Assembly (NCBI GenBank): GCA_964655775.1
Contig: CAZZNQ010000041.1
Coordinates: 1-34,118 of the forward strand
Length of the DNA: 34,118 nt
Direction of reading: 5' to 3'
Origin: CAZZNQ01 sp964655775
GTDB lineage: Bacteria; Planctomycetota; Brocadiia; SM23-32
Below the pieces are notes generated by a model that was given only the letters and a program-made list of their open reading frames with translations, was not told the origin of the DNA and did no database searches. The position numbers and the translations under genes are program-made. Positions 4,820 to 12,491 of the stretch are shown here, one piece after another (within the stretch, counting starts at the first letter, position 1; each line of letters begins with the position of its first letter).

Positions 4820-7678
4820 ATGGACCGCGAGTTGGCCGTCTGGTTGATCAATAGCGCCGCCGTTCTGCTAGCCCTCGGGCTGCTCTACGACCTGCTCATC
4901 TCCCCTTTGCGGACCGGTTGGACGTTCTGGCACCGGTTGCTCAGCGGCCTTGTGGTGGGCGGTATCGGCGTTGCGGTGATGCTGAACTGCTGGGAGTTCC
5001 GCGAGGGGGTGATGTTCGACGCCCGCTCGATTGTGCTGGGGATCTCGGGGCTGTTCCTGGGCGTCGTGCCGACGCTGACCGCCGCGGCGATCATGGCCGC
5101 CTACCGCCTGTATGAGGGCGGCGTAGGCACCGGGGCGGGCCTGGGCATCATGGTAACCGCCTCGGCCGTGGGCCTGCTCTGGCGGCGGCTGCGCCACGGC
5201 GACCTGGCCCGAATATCGCTGCTGGAACTCTGGCTGATGGGGCTGGTGATCCAGGCCCCGGTGGTTCCCCTTGTGCTCGCCATCCCGATGGACGTGAGCC
5301 GGCGCGCGCTGGCCGGCTTACTCGTGCCGATGTTGCTGATGTATCCCCTTGTAACCGCCCTGCTGGGCAAGCTGATGGCCGAGAGGCTGCGGCGGCGCAA
5401 ACTGGAGGCGTCCCTGCGGGACAACGAATCCCGCTACCGGAGCTACGTGGACAACGCGCCCTACGGGGTTTTTGTCGTAGACCGGAGCGGGCACTGCCTG
5501 CACGCGAACAAGGCCGCATGCCGCATAACGGGATATACCCGGGAAGAGCTGGAAGGGATGCAGCTCACGGAGTTGCTGCCGGAGGATGAGCGCGAGAAGG
5601 CGTTGCAGGGGCTTAAGGAGGCGACGCATAGCGGCCGTGTCGCCAGCGAGGCCCCCTTCGTCCGCCGAGACGGCACGCAGGGATACTGGTCGGTGAACGT
5701 GGCACGATTGTCCGAGGATCGCTACCTGGGCTTCGTGGAGGACATCACCGAGCGCAAACGCGCGCAGGAGGCCCTTCAGGAGACCGGCAGGCGCCTTCGG
5801 CTGGCCGCGCAGGCCGCGAACGTAGGGTTCTGGGACTGGGACCTGTGCACCAATCGTGTCTACTATTCCCGCGAATGGAAGGGCCAACTGGGGTACGCCG
5901 AGGACGAGATCGGCGACGACTATTCCGAGTGGGAAAGCCGCCTGCACCCGGAGGACCGTGAGCGCGCGATTGAGACGGTGATGCGCTTCAAGGAGGATCC
6001 CTGGCCGGATTACTCGAGCGAGTTCCGAATGCTCCACAAGGACGGCACCTACCGCAACATACTGACGCGGGCGTCCGTTTTCCAAGAGGACGGGGAGCCG
6101 GTGCGCATGATGGGGTGCCACGTGGACATCACCGACCTGCGCGAGGCGGAAGAGGCCCTGCGCGAGACGCGCGACCGCGTGCAGCGATACCTGGACATAG
6201 CGGGCGTGGTCATCCTGGCCCTGGATCGGGACGGGACGATAGAGCTGATCAACAAGAGAGGCTGCAAGCTTCTCGGCTACACGGAGGAGGAACTCGTCGG
6301 CCGCAACTGGGTTGACACGGCCATCCCGGCGGACAGGCGCGACGAAGTGCGACGTATCCACACGGGTCTGATGAACGGCGCCGAGGAGGAACACGCGTGG
6401 GAGGAGAACGACGTGCTCACGCGCGACGGCGAACGGCGCACGCTGGTGTGGCATAACACGGTGCTGCGTGACGCTGAGGGTCGCATCACCGGTTCGCTGA
6501 GCTCGGGCGAGGACGTCACCGAGCGCCGGCAGGCCGAGGCGCGTCTCCGCCAGGCCCAGAAGATGGAGGCCATCGGCCGCCTGGCCGGCGGCGTCGCGCA
6601 CGATTTCAACAACATCCTCACCGGAATGAAGGGCTACCTGGCGTTCGCGCTGAGCGACCTTGACGAAGGCACGCAGACCCGCGCCGATCTGACCGAGATG
6701 GACAAACTGGCCGACCGCGCGGCCGCCCTCACGCGCCAGCTACTGGCCTTCAGTCGGCGGCAGGCCCTGTCCAAGAAGGTGCTGAACCTGAACGACCTGG
6801 TCGAGGACGTCAGCCGAATGCTCGAGAGGCTGATCGGTGAGCACATCGACCTGGACTTCATCCCGTGCTCGACGGCCGGCAACGTGGAGGCCGACCACCA
6901 CCAGATGGCCCAGGTGCTGGTGAACCTGGCGGTGAACTCGCGCGACGCCATGCCCGACGGCGGCAGGCTGACCATAGAGACGGACAACACGACGCTGGAC
7001 GAGGCGACGGCGGGGCAGATCCCCGAGGCCGAGCCCGGCCGCTACGTGACCCTCGCCGTCACCGATACCGGCGTGGGCATGGACGAGGAGACCCGAAGAC
7101 AGCTCTTCGAGCCGTTCTTCACCACCAAGGATCCGGCCCACGGCACGGGCCTCGGTCTGGCCACGGCGCACGGGATCGTCAGCCAGCACGAGGGGTTCAT
7201 CACCGTGTACAGCGAGAAGGGGCTTGGCACAACGTTCCGCATCTACCTGCCCCGCGTGGACACGGAAGTCGTGCTGCAGGAGGATGAAGATCCCGGAGAC
7301 ACGCGCGCACACGGCGAGTCGGTGTTGCTGGTGGAGGACGACCCGGCGGTCGGCTCGATCGCCCGTGTGGGGCTTCAATCGCAGGGCTACCGCGTGCTGA
7401 CGGCCACGTCCGTGGAAAGCGCTGTTGAGGTGTTCCAGAGCGATCCGACGGGCGTGGATCTACTGCTGACGGACATGATGCTTCCGGACGGGAATGGCAA
7501 ATCGTTGTTCGACAGGCTGTCGGGCGAGGGACACTCGCTGAAGGTCGTCTACATGTCCGGCTACACGGATGACACCGTCGTCGCCCACGGGGTGCTGGAT
7601 CCCGGCGTCGCGTTTGTCGCGAAACCGTTCGCGGTCTCGGAGTTGCTCAGGACGGTGCGCGGGGTGCTGGACCGCTGA
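4820..7678 (+). CDS. Membrane-bound hybrid histidine kinase (5TM sensor, three PAS, HisKA, HATPase, receiver)
   Basis: The 952-residue product starts with about six hydrophobic helices (residues 5-195) resembling the 5TMR-LYT sensor region, including a REGVMFDARSIVLGISG segment near 55. Three PAS/PAC domains follow (about 204-318, 325-442 and 447-567; the second has the NVGFWDWDL motif). A HisKA domain has the phospho-acceptor H594 in GGVAHDFNNILTG. The HATPase has the N box (LVNLAVNSRDAMPDGG), the G1 box DTGVGMD and GTGLGLAT. A C-terminal receiver (about 835-952) carries the phospho-acceptor D885 in LLLTDMM and K935 in VAKPF. The ATG at 4820 is preceded by GGAAG; an open frame further upstream lacks protein character. 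No response regulator with an output domain lies nearby, so phosphate is probably relayed to a distant partner. The input signal is unknown. Confidence 0.93.
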   Translation: MDRELAVWLINSAAVLLALGLLYDLLISPLRTGWTFWHRLLSGLVVGGIGVAVMLNCWEFREGVMFDARSIVLGISGLFLGVVPTLTAAAIMAAYRLYEGGVGTGAGLGIMVTASAVGLLWRRLRHGDLARISLLELWLMGLVIQAPVVPLVLAIPMDVSRRALAGLLVPMLLMYPLVTALLGKLMAERLRRRKLEASLRDNESRYRSYVDNAPYGVFVVDRSGHCLHANKAACRITGYTREELEGMQLTELLPEDEREKALQGLKEATHSGRVASEAPFVRRDGTQGYWSVNVARLSEDRYLGFVEDITERKRAQEALQETGRRLRLAAQAANVGFWDWDLCTNRVYYSREWKGQLGYAEDEIGDDYSEWESRLHPEDRERAIETVMRFKEDPWPDYSSEFRMLHKDGTYRNILTRASVFQEDGEPVRMMGCHVDITDLREAEEALRETRDRVQRYLDIAGVVILALDRDGTIELINKRGCKLLGYTEEELVGRNWVDTAIPADRRDEVRRIHTGLMNGAEEEHAWEENDVLTRDGERRTLVWHNTVLRDAEGRITGSLSSGEDVTERRQAEARLRQAQKMEAIGRLAGGVAHDFNNILTGMKGYLAFALSDLDEGTQTRADLTEMDKLADRAAALTRQLLAFSRRQALSKKVLNLNDLVEDVSRMLERLIGEHIDLDFIPCSTAGNVEADHHQMAQVLVNLAVNSRDAMPDGGRLTIETDNTTLDEATAGQIPEAEPGRYVTLAVTDTGVGMDEETRRQLFEPFFTTKDPAHGTGLGLATAHGIVSQHEGFITVYSEKGLGTTFRIYLPRVDTEVVLQEDEDPGDTRAHGESVLLVEDDPAVGSIARVGLQSQGYRVLTATSVESAVEVFQSDPTGVDLLLTDMMLPDGNGKSLFDRLSGEGHSLKVVYMSGYTDDTVVAHGVLDPGVAFVAKPFAVSELLRTVRGVLDR

Positions 7679-7681
7679 GGC

Positions 7682-8212
7682 CTACTGGTCGGCAGGCTGT
7701 TGCGGGGCGGGATTGGATCCGCCCTCGCCTCCGGCTCCCTTGGCGCTCATGGCCCACAGAACGCCGCCGACGATGGCACCCAGGATGACGACGACGAGCA
7801 GGCCGACGGCGAGCGGCGAAGGCCCGGTGCGCCGTCGGCGCGGCGCCACGCCCTTCTTCTGGCCGCCGGTGAACAGCGCCGTGATGCCCATGCGTTTCTT
7901 CTGCTCGGGCGTGATCTTCATCACTGTCACTCCCGAGCGAACGTCTCCGCCGCACTGGGGGCAGATGGCGTCGCGCACGCCGAGCAAAGCGCCGCAGTTG
8001 GTGCAGGTAAGCCTTGCGGGATGAGGCCGTGACGACGCCGTCTTCCCGCTCCCATCAAGCTGTAGTTCGTCCTCCGCAGGTGCGGCCGGGGCGTCCGGAA
8101 TCTCGATCACCGCCTTGCATCGGGCGCAACGGACCTTCTTCCCAGCCAGTTCGTCCTTCACGCGGTACGTCTTGCCGCACTGCGGACCGGGGCATTTGAC
8201 CTCTATCGCCAC
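7682..8212 (-). CDS. Zinc-ribbon protein with a C-terminal membrane anchor
   Basis: The 176-residue product begins VAIEVKCPGPQCGKTYRV, an MJ0042-type zinc-ribbon start, with cysteines at CPGPQC and CARC (residues 7-30). A second ribbon (CTNCG...CPQCG) lies near residues 70-90. A basic segment with KKGVAPRRRR precedes one hydrophobic helix (about 133-157), and the tail is Gly/Pro rich. Such ribbon-plus-anchor proteins are common in Planctomycetota-like genomes and their role is unknown. The GTG at 8212 fits the family start, with AGGAGG 12 bases upstream; the GTG at 8224 is possible but lies almost on the ribosome-binding site. It is convergent with the kinase, only three bases apart, and has a strong promoter (8262-8290). 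Confidence 0.83.
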   Translation of the reverse strand: MAIEVKCPGPQCGKTYRVKDELAGKKVRCARCKAVIEIPDAPAAPAEDELQLDGSGKTASSRPHPARLTCTNCGALLGVRDAICPQCGGDVRSGVTVMKITPEQKKRMGITALFTGGQKKGVAPRRRRTGPSPLAVGLLVVVILGAIVGGVLWAMSAKGAGGEGGSNPAPQQPADQ

Positions 8213-8261
8213 TGACCCAACCACCCTCCTGTGTGCAAGCAGATGATAATATGGACGATTC

Positions 8262-8290
8262 AGAATAGGTTAGAGACGCTCTCCTGTCAA
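8262..8290 (-). promoter_or_regulatory. Sigma-70-type promoter of the zinc-ribbon membrane protein
   Basis: A perfect TTGACA (8285-8290) and TATTCT (8262-8267) are separated by 17 bases on the minus strand. A weaker divergent -10 (CATAAT, 8333-8338) may serve the GH4 gene. Confidence 0.65.
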
Positions 8291-8378
8291 GCTAACGCTG
8301 CCCCGCCGCGTGACTTCCGCCGGGGCGTGTGGCATAATGCGGCCATCCGAAACACCTAAAGTCACAGGAGCTGTCGAG

Positions 8379-9710
8379 ATGACCGGCAAGCCGCTCAAGC
8401 TCACCGTCCTGGGTGGGGGAAGTTTCTTCACGCCCAGCTTCATCGGAACCATGTGTCGCACCCCCGAAGTCTTCTCCGACGCCGAAGTGCGTCTGCATGA
8501 TATCAACGACGAGAGGGTGGCCCTGGTCAAGGCATTCTGCGAGAAGTACACCGAGGCACACGGCGTGCCGATGACGTTCCGCGACGAGCCCGACCTGGAC
8601 CCCGCGCTCGACGGCGCGGATTTCGTCATCGCCACGTTCCGCATAGGCGGCATGAAGAGCCTGCTGATGGACGAGACCATCCCGCCCCGCTTCGGCTACG
8701 TGGGCGACGAGACCGTGGGCCCGGGCGGCCTGTTCATGGCCATCCGCACTGCGCCCGTGCTGATGGACGTCGCCGAGCGGATGCAGCGGCTGTGCCCCGA
8801 CGCCTGGCTGCTGAACTACGCGAATCCGACGAACTTCATCGGCGACGCGCTCAACCGCGTCGGCTTCAAGCGCAGCGTGAGTCTCTGCGACGGCTTCATC
8901 TGCCCGCCGGCGGACGTGGGCGTGATGTTCGGCCTGACGCGCGACCAGGTGACCACGCGCCACGCCGGCGTGAACCACTGCTCCTGGACGTTCCGCGCCG
9001 AGAGCGACGGCCGCGACCTGCTGCAGGAACTGCGCGATGCCGACCCCGCCGACATAGAGGCCAACCTCGCGAAGCTGGGCGACCGGGCGCGACGGCCCCG
9101 ACGCTGGTACGAGATATTCCGCGTGATGGACCTCTTCCCCGCCCCGGCCGGCCACATGGAGCCGTACTTCTTCCACGACGAGATACTGGAGCGCCAGCTC
9201 TCCAGCGAAAGGCGCCCCGCCCACGCGCGGTCCGAACGCGACGAGAAGAACTGGCAGAGCCTGCGCGACGTGCTGGACGAGTGGGACATGGATGCCGCAG
9301 CCCAGGTCGCCAAGACCCACCTGGGTGCGCATGCGGACCTGGCCATCGGCGTCGCCGTCGCCATCGCGCAGGATTCCGGCGCCATCTATCCCGTGAACGT
9401 CCCCCACGGCGGCGCGGTGCCGGGATTCTCGCCGGACACCGTGCTCGAGGTCTACAGCGTGGTCTCCGCGCACGGCTTCGCGCCGATCACGGTGCCCCGC
9501 TTCCCCGACGCCGTGCTGGCGCAGCAACTGCAACTGACCGAGGTGCAGAAGCTGACGGTGAAGGGCATCCTGGAGAAGGACAAAGGCACGCTGCTGCAGG
9601 CCCTGGTGCTGCACCCGTTCACGAACTCCATCCCGCGGGCGCGCGACCTGTTCGATACCATGTGGGAGGAAGAGGCCGAGGTGCTGGGCGACTACTGGGA
9701 CGGGGTGTAG
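8379..9710 (+). CDS. Glycoside hydrolase family 4 (alpha-glucosidase/galactosidase/galacturonidase type)
   Basis: The 443-residue protein has the GH4 layout. An N-terminal Rossmann motif LTVLGGGSFFTPSF binds NAD. An NPTNFIG motif has N149, and metal-ligand candidates are C170 (in CDGF) and H200 (in GVNHCSW). GH4 enzymes cleave glycosides by transient oxidation using NAD+ and Mn2+, in the cytoplasm. Substrates range from 6-phospho-glucosides to free galactosides and galacturonides, and the sequence alone does not settle which applies here. No PTS or transporter gene is adjacent, so a non-phosphorylated substrate such as a uronide is plausible. AGGAG lies nine bases before the ATG at 8379. The GNAT gene starts 75 bases downstream and may be co-transcribed. 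Confidence 0.92.
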   Translation: MTGKPLKLTVLGGGSFFTPSFIGTMCRTPEVFSDAEVRLHDINDERVALVKAFCEKYTEAHGVPMTFRDEPDLDPALDGADFVIATFRIGGMKSLLMDETIPPRFGYVGDETVGPGGLFMAIRTAPVLMDVAERMQRLCPDAWLLNYANPTNFIGDALNRVGFKRSVSLCDGFICPPADVGVMFGLTRDQVTTRHAGVNHCSWTFRAESDGRDLLQELRDADPADIEANLAKLGDRARRPRRWYEIFRVMDLFPAPAGHMEPYFFHDEILERQLSSERRPAHARSERDEKNWQSLRDVLDEWDMDAAAQVAKTHLGAHADLAIGVAVAIAQDSGAIYPVNVPHGGAVPGFSPDTVLEVYSVVSAHGFAPITVPRFPDAVLAQQLQLTEVQKLTVKGILEKDKGTLLQALVLHPFTNSIPRARDLFDTMWEEEAEVLGDYWDGV

Positions 9711-9785
9711 GCCCCGCCCCGCCGGGGTTCGCTCATCGGGTGCCGGGATTCCGCGTTACCCGTTGCACGACGGGAGACGGCGGCG

Positions 9786-10508
9786 ATGACTGGAGAAGTG
9801 ACGGTCGAGATGATGTCGGACGATCTGCTGGTCTGGCGCTGCCTGCACGGCGGGCCGCTGACGCGGCAGGCGCTAGAAGGGCTGCCGTCCGGCTCGCGCG
9901 CCCCGTGGGAGCGACTGCGTGCCCGCAACATTCCCCTGCTACGGAAGCTGACGGCGGTCTATGGCTCATGTGCCGTGCTCGCGCGCGACGGCGACGCCAT
10001 CGTCGGGCAGCTCCGGTTCTATCCCAAGGCCATATGCCCGTTTACGGAATACGGTCCGGCGATGTGTATGCAGCAGCTTCACCCGCACGGGCCGGCGGAC
10101 GGCTTCGCCGAGAACGACTTCCCCCCGCTCGACCAGATTGAGGACAGGACGCTGCTGGTCCACTGCCTGATGACCGCGTCGCCGGAGCAGAAGGACAACC
10201 AATACCGGCGTCGGGGCATCGGCTCGCGTATGGTCTGCGCGTTGGTCGAGTGGGCGAAGGCCGAGGGATGGGAGGCCATCGAGGCGACCGCCTACGCGGA
10301 CCTGCCGTCCATCTACACGGTAACGGGGCAAGCGGGCCGCGCCTTCTGGAGCAAGCTGGGGTTCCGCGTCGTGCGGACGGTTCCCGAGCCGGCGTTCCAG
10401 GGCGATGAGTTCGCCGGCTTCGTCCGCACGCTGCTCAGCGAAGGGGCCGACCGGGGAATCCCTCCGGACGAGGCAAAGGCACGGCACACCGTACGGCTGG
10501 ATTTGTGA
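9786..10508 (+). CDS. GNAT-family N-acetyltransferase
   Basis: A 240-residue protein of the GNAT fold, transferring an acetyl group from acetyl-CoA to an unknown amine. The CoA-binding motif A is QYRRRGIGSRMV (about residues 139-150), followed by the helix CALVEWAKAEGWEAIEA. The C-terminal FWSKLGFRVV near 190 is the usual motif B end. The N-terminal 80 residues are longer than in minimal GNATs. Cysteines and histidines at MCMQQLHPHG and LVHCLM are unusual but not a clear metal site. GGGAG sits six bases before the ATG. It follows the GH4 gene on the same strand by 75 bases. Confidence 0.85.
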   Translation: MTGEVTVEMMSDDLLVWRCLHGGPLTRQALEGLPSGSRAPWERLRARNIPLLRKLTAVYGSCAVLARDGDAIVGQLRFYPKAICPFTEYGPAMCMQQLHPHGPADGFAENDFPPLDQIEDRTLLVHCLMTASPEQKDNQYRRRGIGSRMVCALVEWAKAEGWEAIEATAYADLPSIYTVTGQAGRAFWSKLGFRVVRTVPEPAFQGDEFAGFVRTLLSEGADRGIPPDEAKARHTVRLDL

Positions 10509-10716
10509 GCGGCGACACGTGACGACCCCCCATCGGCGCATCGACACGGCACGTAAGCCCTTAAAACTGGAAACGTCATCCGGCGCGACGAACTCCGTCC
10601 ATAGCGACTCGTTCGCCGCATGCCACCGCCCTACCGTGACATGCGCCGATGCCATCCCCCGACCGTCCCATTCCCGGACGTGCATCACCAGGCCCGGGTT
10701 GCCGCTGCTCGCTCCC

Positions 10717-11007
10717 CTACTCCTCCGGCTCGTCCATACCGAGCGAGAACATCCGCTCCAGGTCGTAGCGGCTGTGCGTGCGCAGGGCGAACAGCGTGGT
10801 GGTCTTGGCGATCCCCTCGATCGAGAGCATCGGTCCGGTCACGAGGTCGGCGAGGGCCTCGTTGTTCCGCGCCCGGATGATGGCCACGACGTCGTACTGG
10901 CCCGCGACCGAATAGACCTCCGCCACGCCGTCCAGCTCGACGAGCCCCTGGGCGGCCTCGTTGACTTTTCCCCGCTCCGCGTCGATCAGCACCACCGCCG
11001 TAACCAT
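10717..11007 (-). CDS. Stand-alone Lrp/AsnC ligand-binding (RAM) domain protein
   Basis: A 96-residue protein consisting only of the alpha/beta ligand-binding domain of Lrp/AsnC regulators. It begins MVTAVVLIDAERGKVNEAA and continues with VAEVYSVAGQYDVVAIIRA and a central IEGIAKTTTLFAL, the usual strand order. There is no helix-turn-helix, so it cannot bind DNA like Lrp. Stand-alone RAM proteins are known in bacteria and archaea and are thought to assemble into rings that bind small effectors such as amino acids; that role is inferred here. AGAGGGC precedes the ATG at 11007. It lies 359 bases downstream of parB on the same strand. Confidence 0.9.
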   Translation of the reverse strand: MVTAVVLIDAERGKVNEAAQGLVELDGVAEVYSVAGQYDVVAIIRARNNEALADLVTGPMLSIEGIAKTTTLFALRTHSRYDLERMFSLGMDEPEE

Positions 11008-11366
11008 CGCTCTGCCCTCTCCGCTCTCGTGTATGCCATGCTATCTGCCAGCGCATCGACAGCGTACACGATGGCCGGCGGCAAGTAAAGAGGCCTGCGG
11101 CGGCGTCGGGAGCGGCCGGAGGTGGGCGTCTCGGGGTAACCGGATTCCGGCGAAGAGGCCGGCCTCTCAGGCCGGAATTCGGCCATCCGTGAGGGCCTTC
11201 CACTCTGGACTCGTAGCACTTGGCCGCACAACCGGTTACGACGCCGGTGCGAGGGCGGACGGTGCCGGCGGGCCGATCGGGAAGAAAGGGCGGCCGCGGT
11301 GGACGGACGGTCGGTCCGGCGCTCCCGCGGCCGGCGGCGGGGAGCCGAGTGAGGTCAGTGGGCTGT
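11008..11366. other. Intergenic region between parB and the RAM-domain gene
   Basis: No protein-like frame is seen in these 359 bases. The only marked structure is the long palindrome at 11140-11182; no T-run follows it on either strand. A short possible -10 (TAGCAT) upstream of the RAM-domain gene has no good -35 partner. Confidence 0.5.
11140..11182. repeat. Long imperfect palindrome
   Basis: CCGGATTCCGGC (11140-11151) faces GCCGGAATTCGG (11171-11182) with one mismatch. The centre is a further palindrome, AGAGGCCGGCCTCT. The whole 43 bases can fold into one cruciform or hairpin. Confidence 0.7.
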
Positions 11367-12251
11367 TCAGGCGCTGATGCGGTCGATGAACTCGTCCTCG
11401 GTTGTGCGCCCGGTGATCGTCTCGTAGATGCGTTCGAAGTCGTCGTTGTTGCGGAACCGAACCACCAGCCTGCCGCCCCGCTTGCCCTGCCGGATCTGCA
11501 CCCGCGTCCCGAGAGCCTCCGAGAGCTGCTCTTCCAGGCGGGCGACGTCGGGCGACGGCTCATGCACGCGCGATTCGCGGATCGTGCCCCCCTGCCGGGC
11601 CGCCAGGCGCTCTGTTTCGCGCACCGAAAGCCCCTTCTCGACGATGCGGCGCGCAACGCGCATGCGCATCGGTCTGCTGTCGATCTGCAGCAGGGCGCGC
11701 GCGTGGCCGGCCGAGATTGTTCCACGTGAAACCATCTCCTGCAGGTCGCCGCTCAGATCCAGCAGCCGCAGCATGTTCGTGACGGTCGTGCGGTTCAGGC
11801 CCAGCCGCCAGCCGGCCTCCTCCTGGGTGAGTTCGAGCTCCTCGATCATCTGGTGGACGGCCTTGGCCTTCTCGATCGCGTTCAGATCGGCCCGCTGAAT
11901 GTTCTCGATGAGGGCGATCTCCAGCATCTTCTCGTCCGGCACGTCGCGCACCAGGGCGGGGATCGCCTCCAGGCCGGCCATGTGCGTGGCCCGCAGGCGG
12001 CGTTCGCCGACCACCAGCTCGTACATCTTGCCCTTCTTGCGCACGGTGATCGGCTGGATCAGCCCCTGGGCCTTGATGCTGTCCGCCAACTGCTGCAGTT
12101 CGTCCGGGTCCATCTGCAGCCGCGGCTGCTTGGGATTCAGCTCGATCTTCTTGAGGGGGATCTCCTGCGCCGCCCCCTGCGCGGGCGTCTCCTCCGGAAG
12201 ATCGGGTATGAGGGAGTCGAGTCCGCGTCCGAGTCTGCCTTTTTTCGCCAT
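11367..12251 (-). CDS. parB: Chromosome-partitioning protein ParB
   Basis: The 294-residue protein is a standard ParB/Spo0J. The N-terminal tail RLGRGLDSLIPDLPEE is the usual ParA-contact motif. The CTP-binding nuclease-like domain has ITVRKKGKMYELVVGERRLRA (GERRLRA box) and ENIQRADLNAIEKA. A helix-turn-helix follows in TQEEAGWRLGLNRTTVTNML, then a C-terminal dimerisation segment. ParB loads on parS, slides as a CTP-dependent clamp and directs segregation with ParA. AGGAGG lies six bases before the ATG at 12251. No parA is adjacent, which is uncommon because parA usually lies just upstream; the ParA-contact tail is intact, so a ParA elsewhere is expected. Two parS-like sites lie in and just before the gene. 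Confidence 0.96.
   Translation of the reverse strand: MAKKGRLGRGLDSLIPDLPEETPAQGAAQEIPLKKIELNPKQPRLQMDPDELQQLADSIKAQGLIQPITVRKKGKMYELVVGERRLRATHMAGLEAIPALVRDVPDEKMLEIALIENIQRADLNAIEKAKAVHQMIEELELTQEEAGWRLGLNRTTVTNMLRLLDLSGDLQEMVSRGTISAGHARALLQIDSRPMRMRVARRIVEKGLSVRETERLAARQGGTIRESRVHEPSPDVARLEEQLSEALGTRVQIRQGKRGGRLVVRFRNNDDFERIYETITGRTTEDEFIDRISA
11718..11733. promoter_or_regulatory. parS-like site inside parB
   Basis: TGTTCCACGTGAAACC matches the parS consensus TGTTTCACGTGAAACA at 14 of 16 positions, with an intact CACGTG core. It encodes part of the ParB sequence SRGTISAG. Intragenic parS in parB/spo0J is known in Bacillus. Confidence 0.8.
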
Positions 12252-12264
12252 CGCGTCCTCCTGA

Positions 12265-12280
12265 TGTTTCACGTGAAACG
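12265..12280. promoter_or_regulatory. parS site in the parB leader
   Basis: TGTTTCACGTGAAACG matches consensus parS at 15 of 16 positions and contains the 14-base palindrome GTTTCACGTGAAAC. It lies just upstream of the parB ribosome-binding site and downstream of a candidate promoter, so ParB binding could repress its own synthesis. Confidence 0.9.
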
Positions 12281-12289
12281 TTCCGGGGA

Positions 12290-12319
12290 ATGCTAGCGAT
12301 ACGGGCGGGTCGAAATCAA
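12290..12319 (-). promoter_or_regulatory. Possible parB promoter
   Basis: TTGATT (12314-12319) and TAGCAT (12290-12295) are 18 bases apart on the minus strand; each box matches at four of six positions. The leader parS would lie at about +5 to +20 of the transcript. Confidence 0.4.
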
Positions 12320-12425
12320 CATCAGCGTATTCAGGGGAGGGTCGGTGAGCCCGAAACACGTCGAAACAAGCCGAAACGCCGTCTGTGGGGCGGCCGGGTA
12401 CAGCGACGTGCCGGCGGAGGGCGCG

Positions 12426-12472
12426 AAAAAAGAGGGCCGTCCGACGGGCAAATGCGCCCGCGAACGGCCCTC
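12426..12472 (-). terminator. Rho-independent terminator after the heparinase operon
   Basis: Read on the minus strand, GAGGGCCGT (12472-12464) pairs with ACGGCCCTC (12440-12432) around an inner GGGC/GCCC stem, and is followed by a run of six T (12431-12426). It begins about 20 bases after the stop of the lyase gene ending at 12492. Confidence 0.88.
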
Positions 12473-12491
12473 GACAGGGCTGGCAACTTGT

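Noticed and set aside
8292..9614. 440-codon minus-strand frame opposite the GH4 gene
   Set aside because: The GH4 motifs are on the plus strand; the antisense translation shows no domain and is His/Arg/Val biased.
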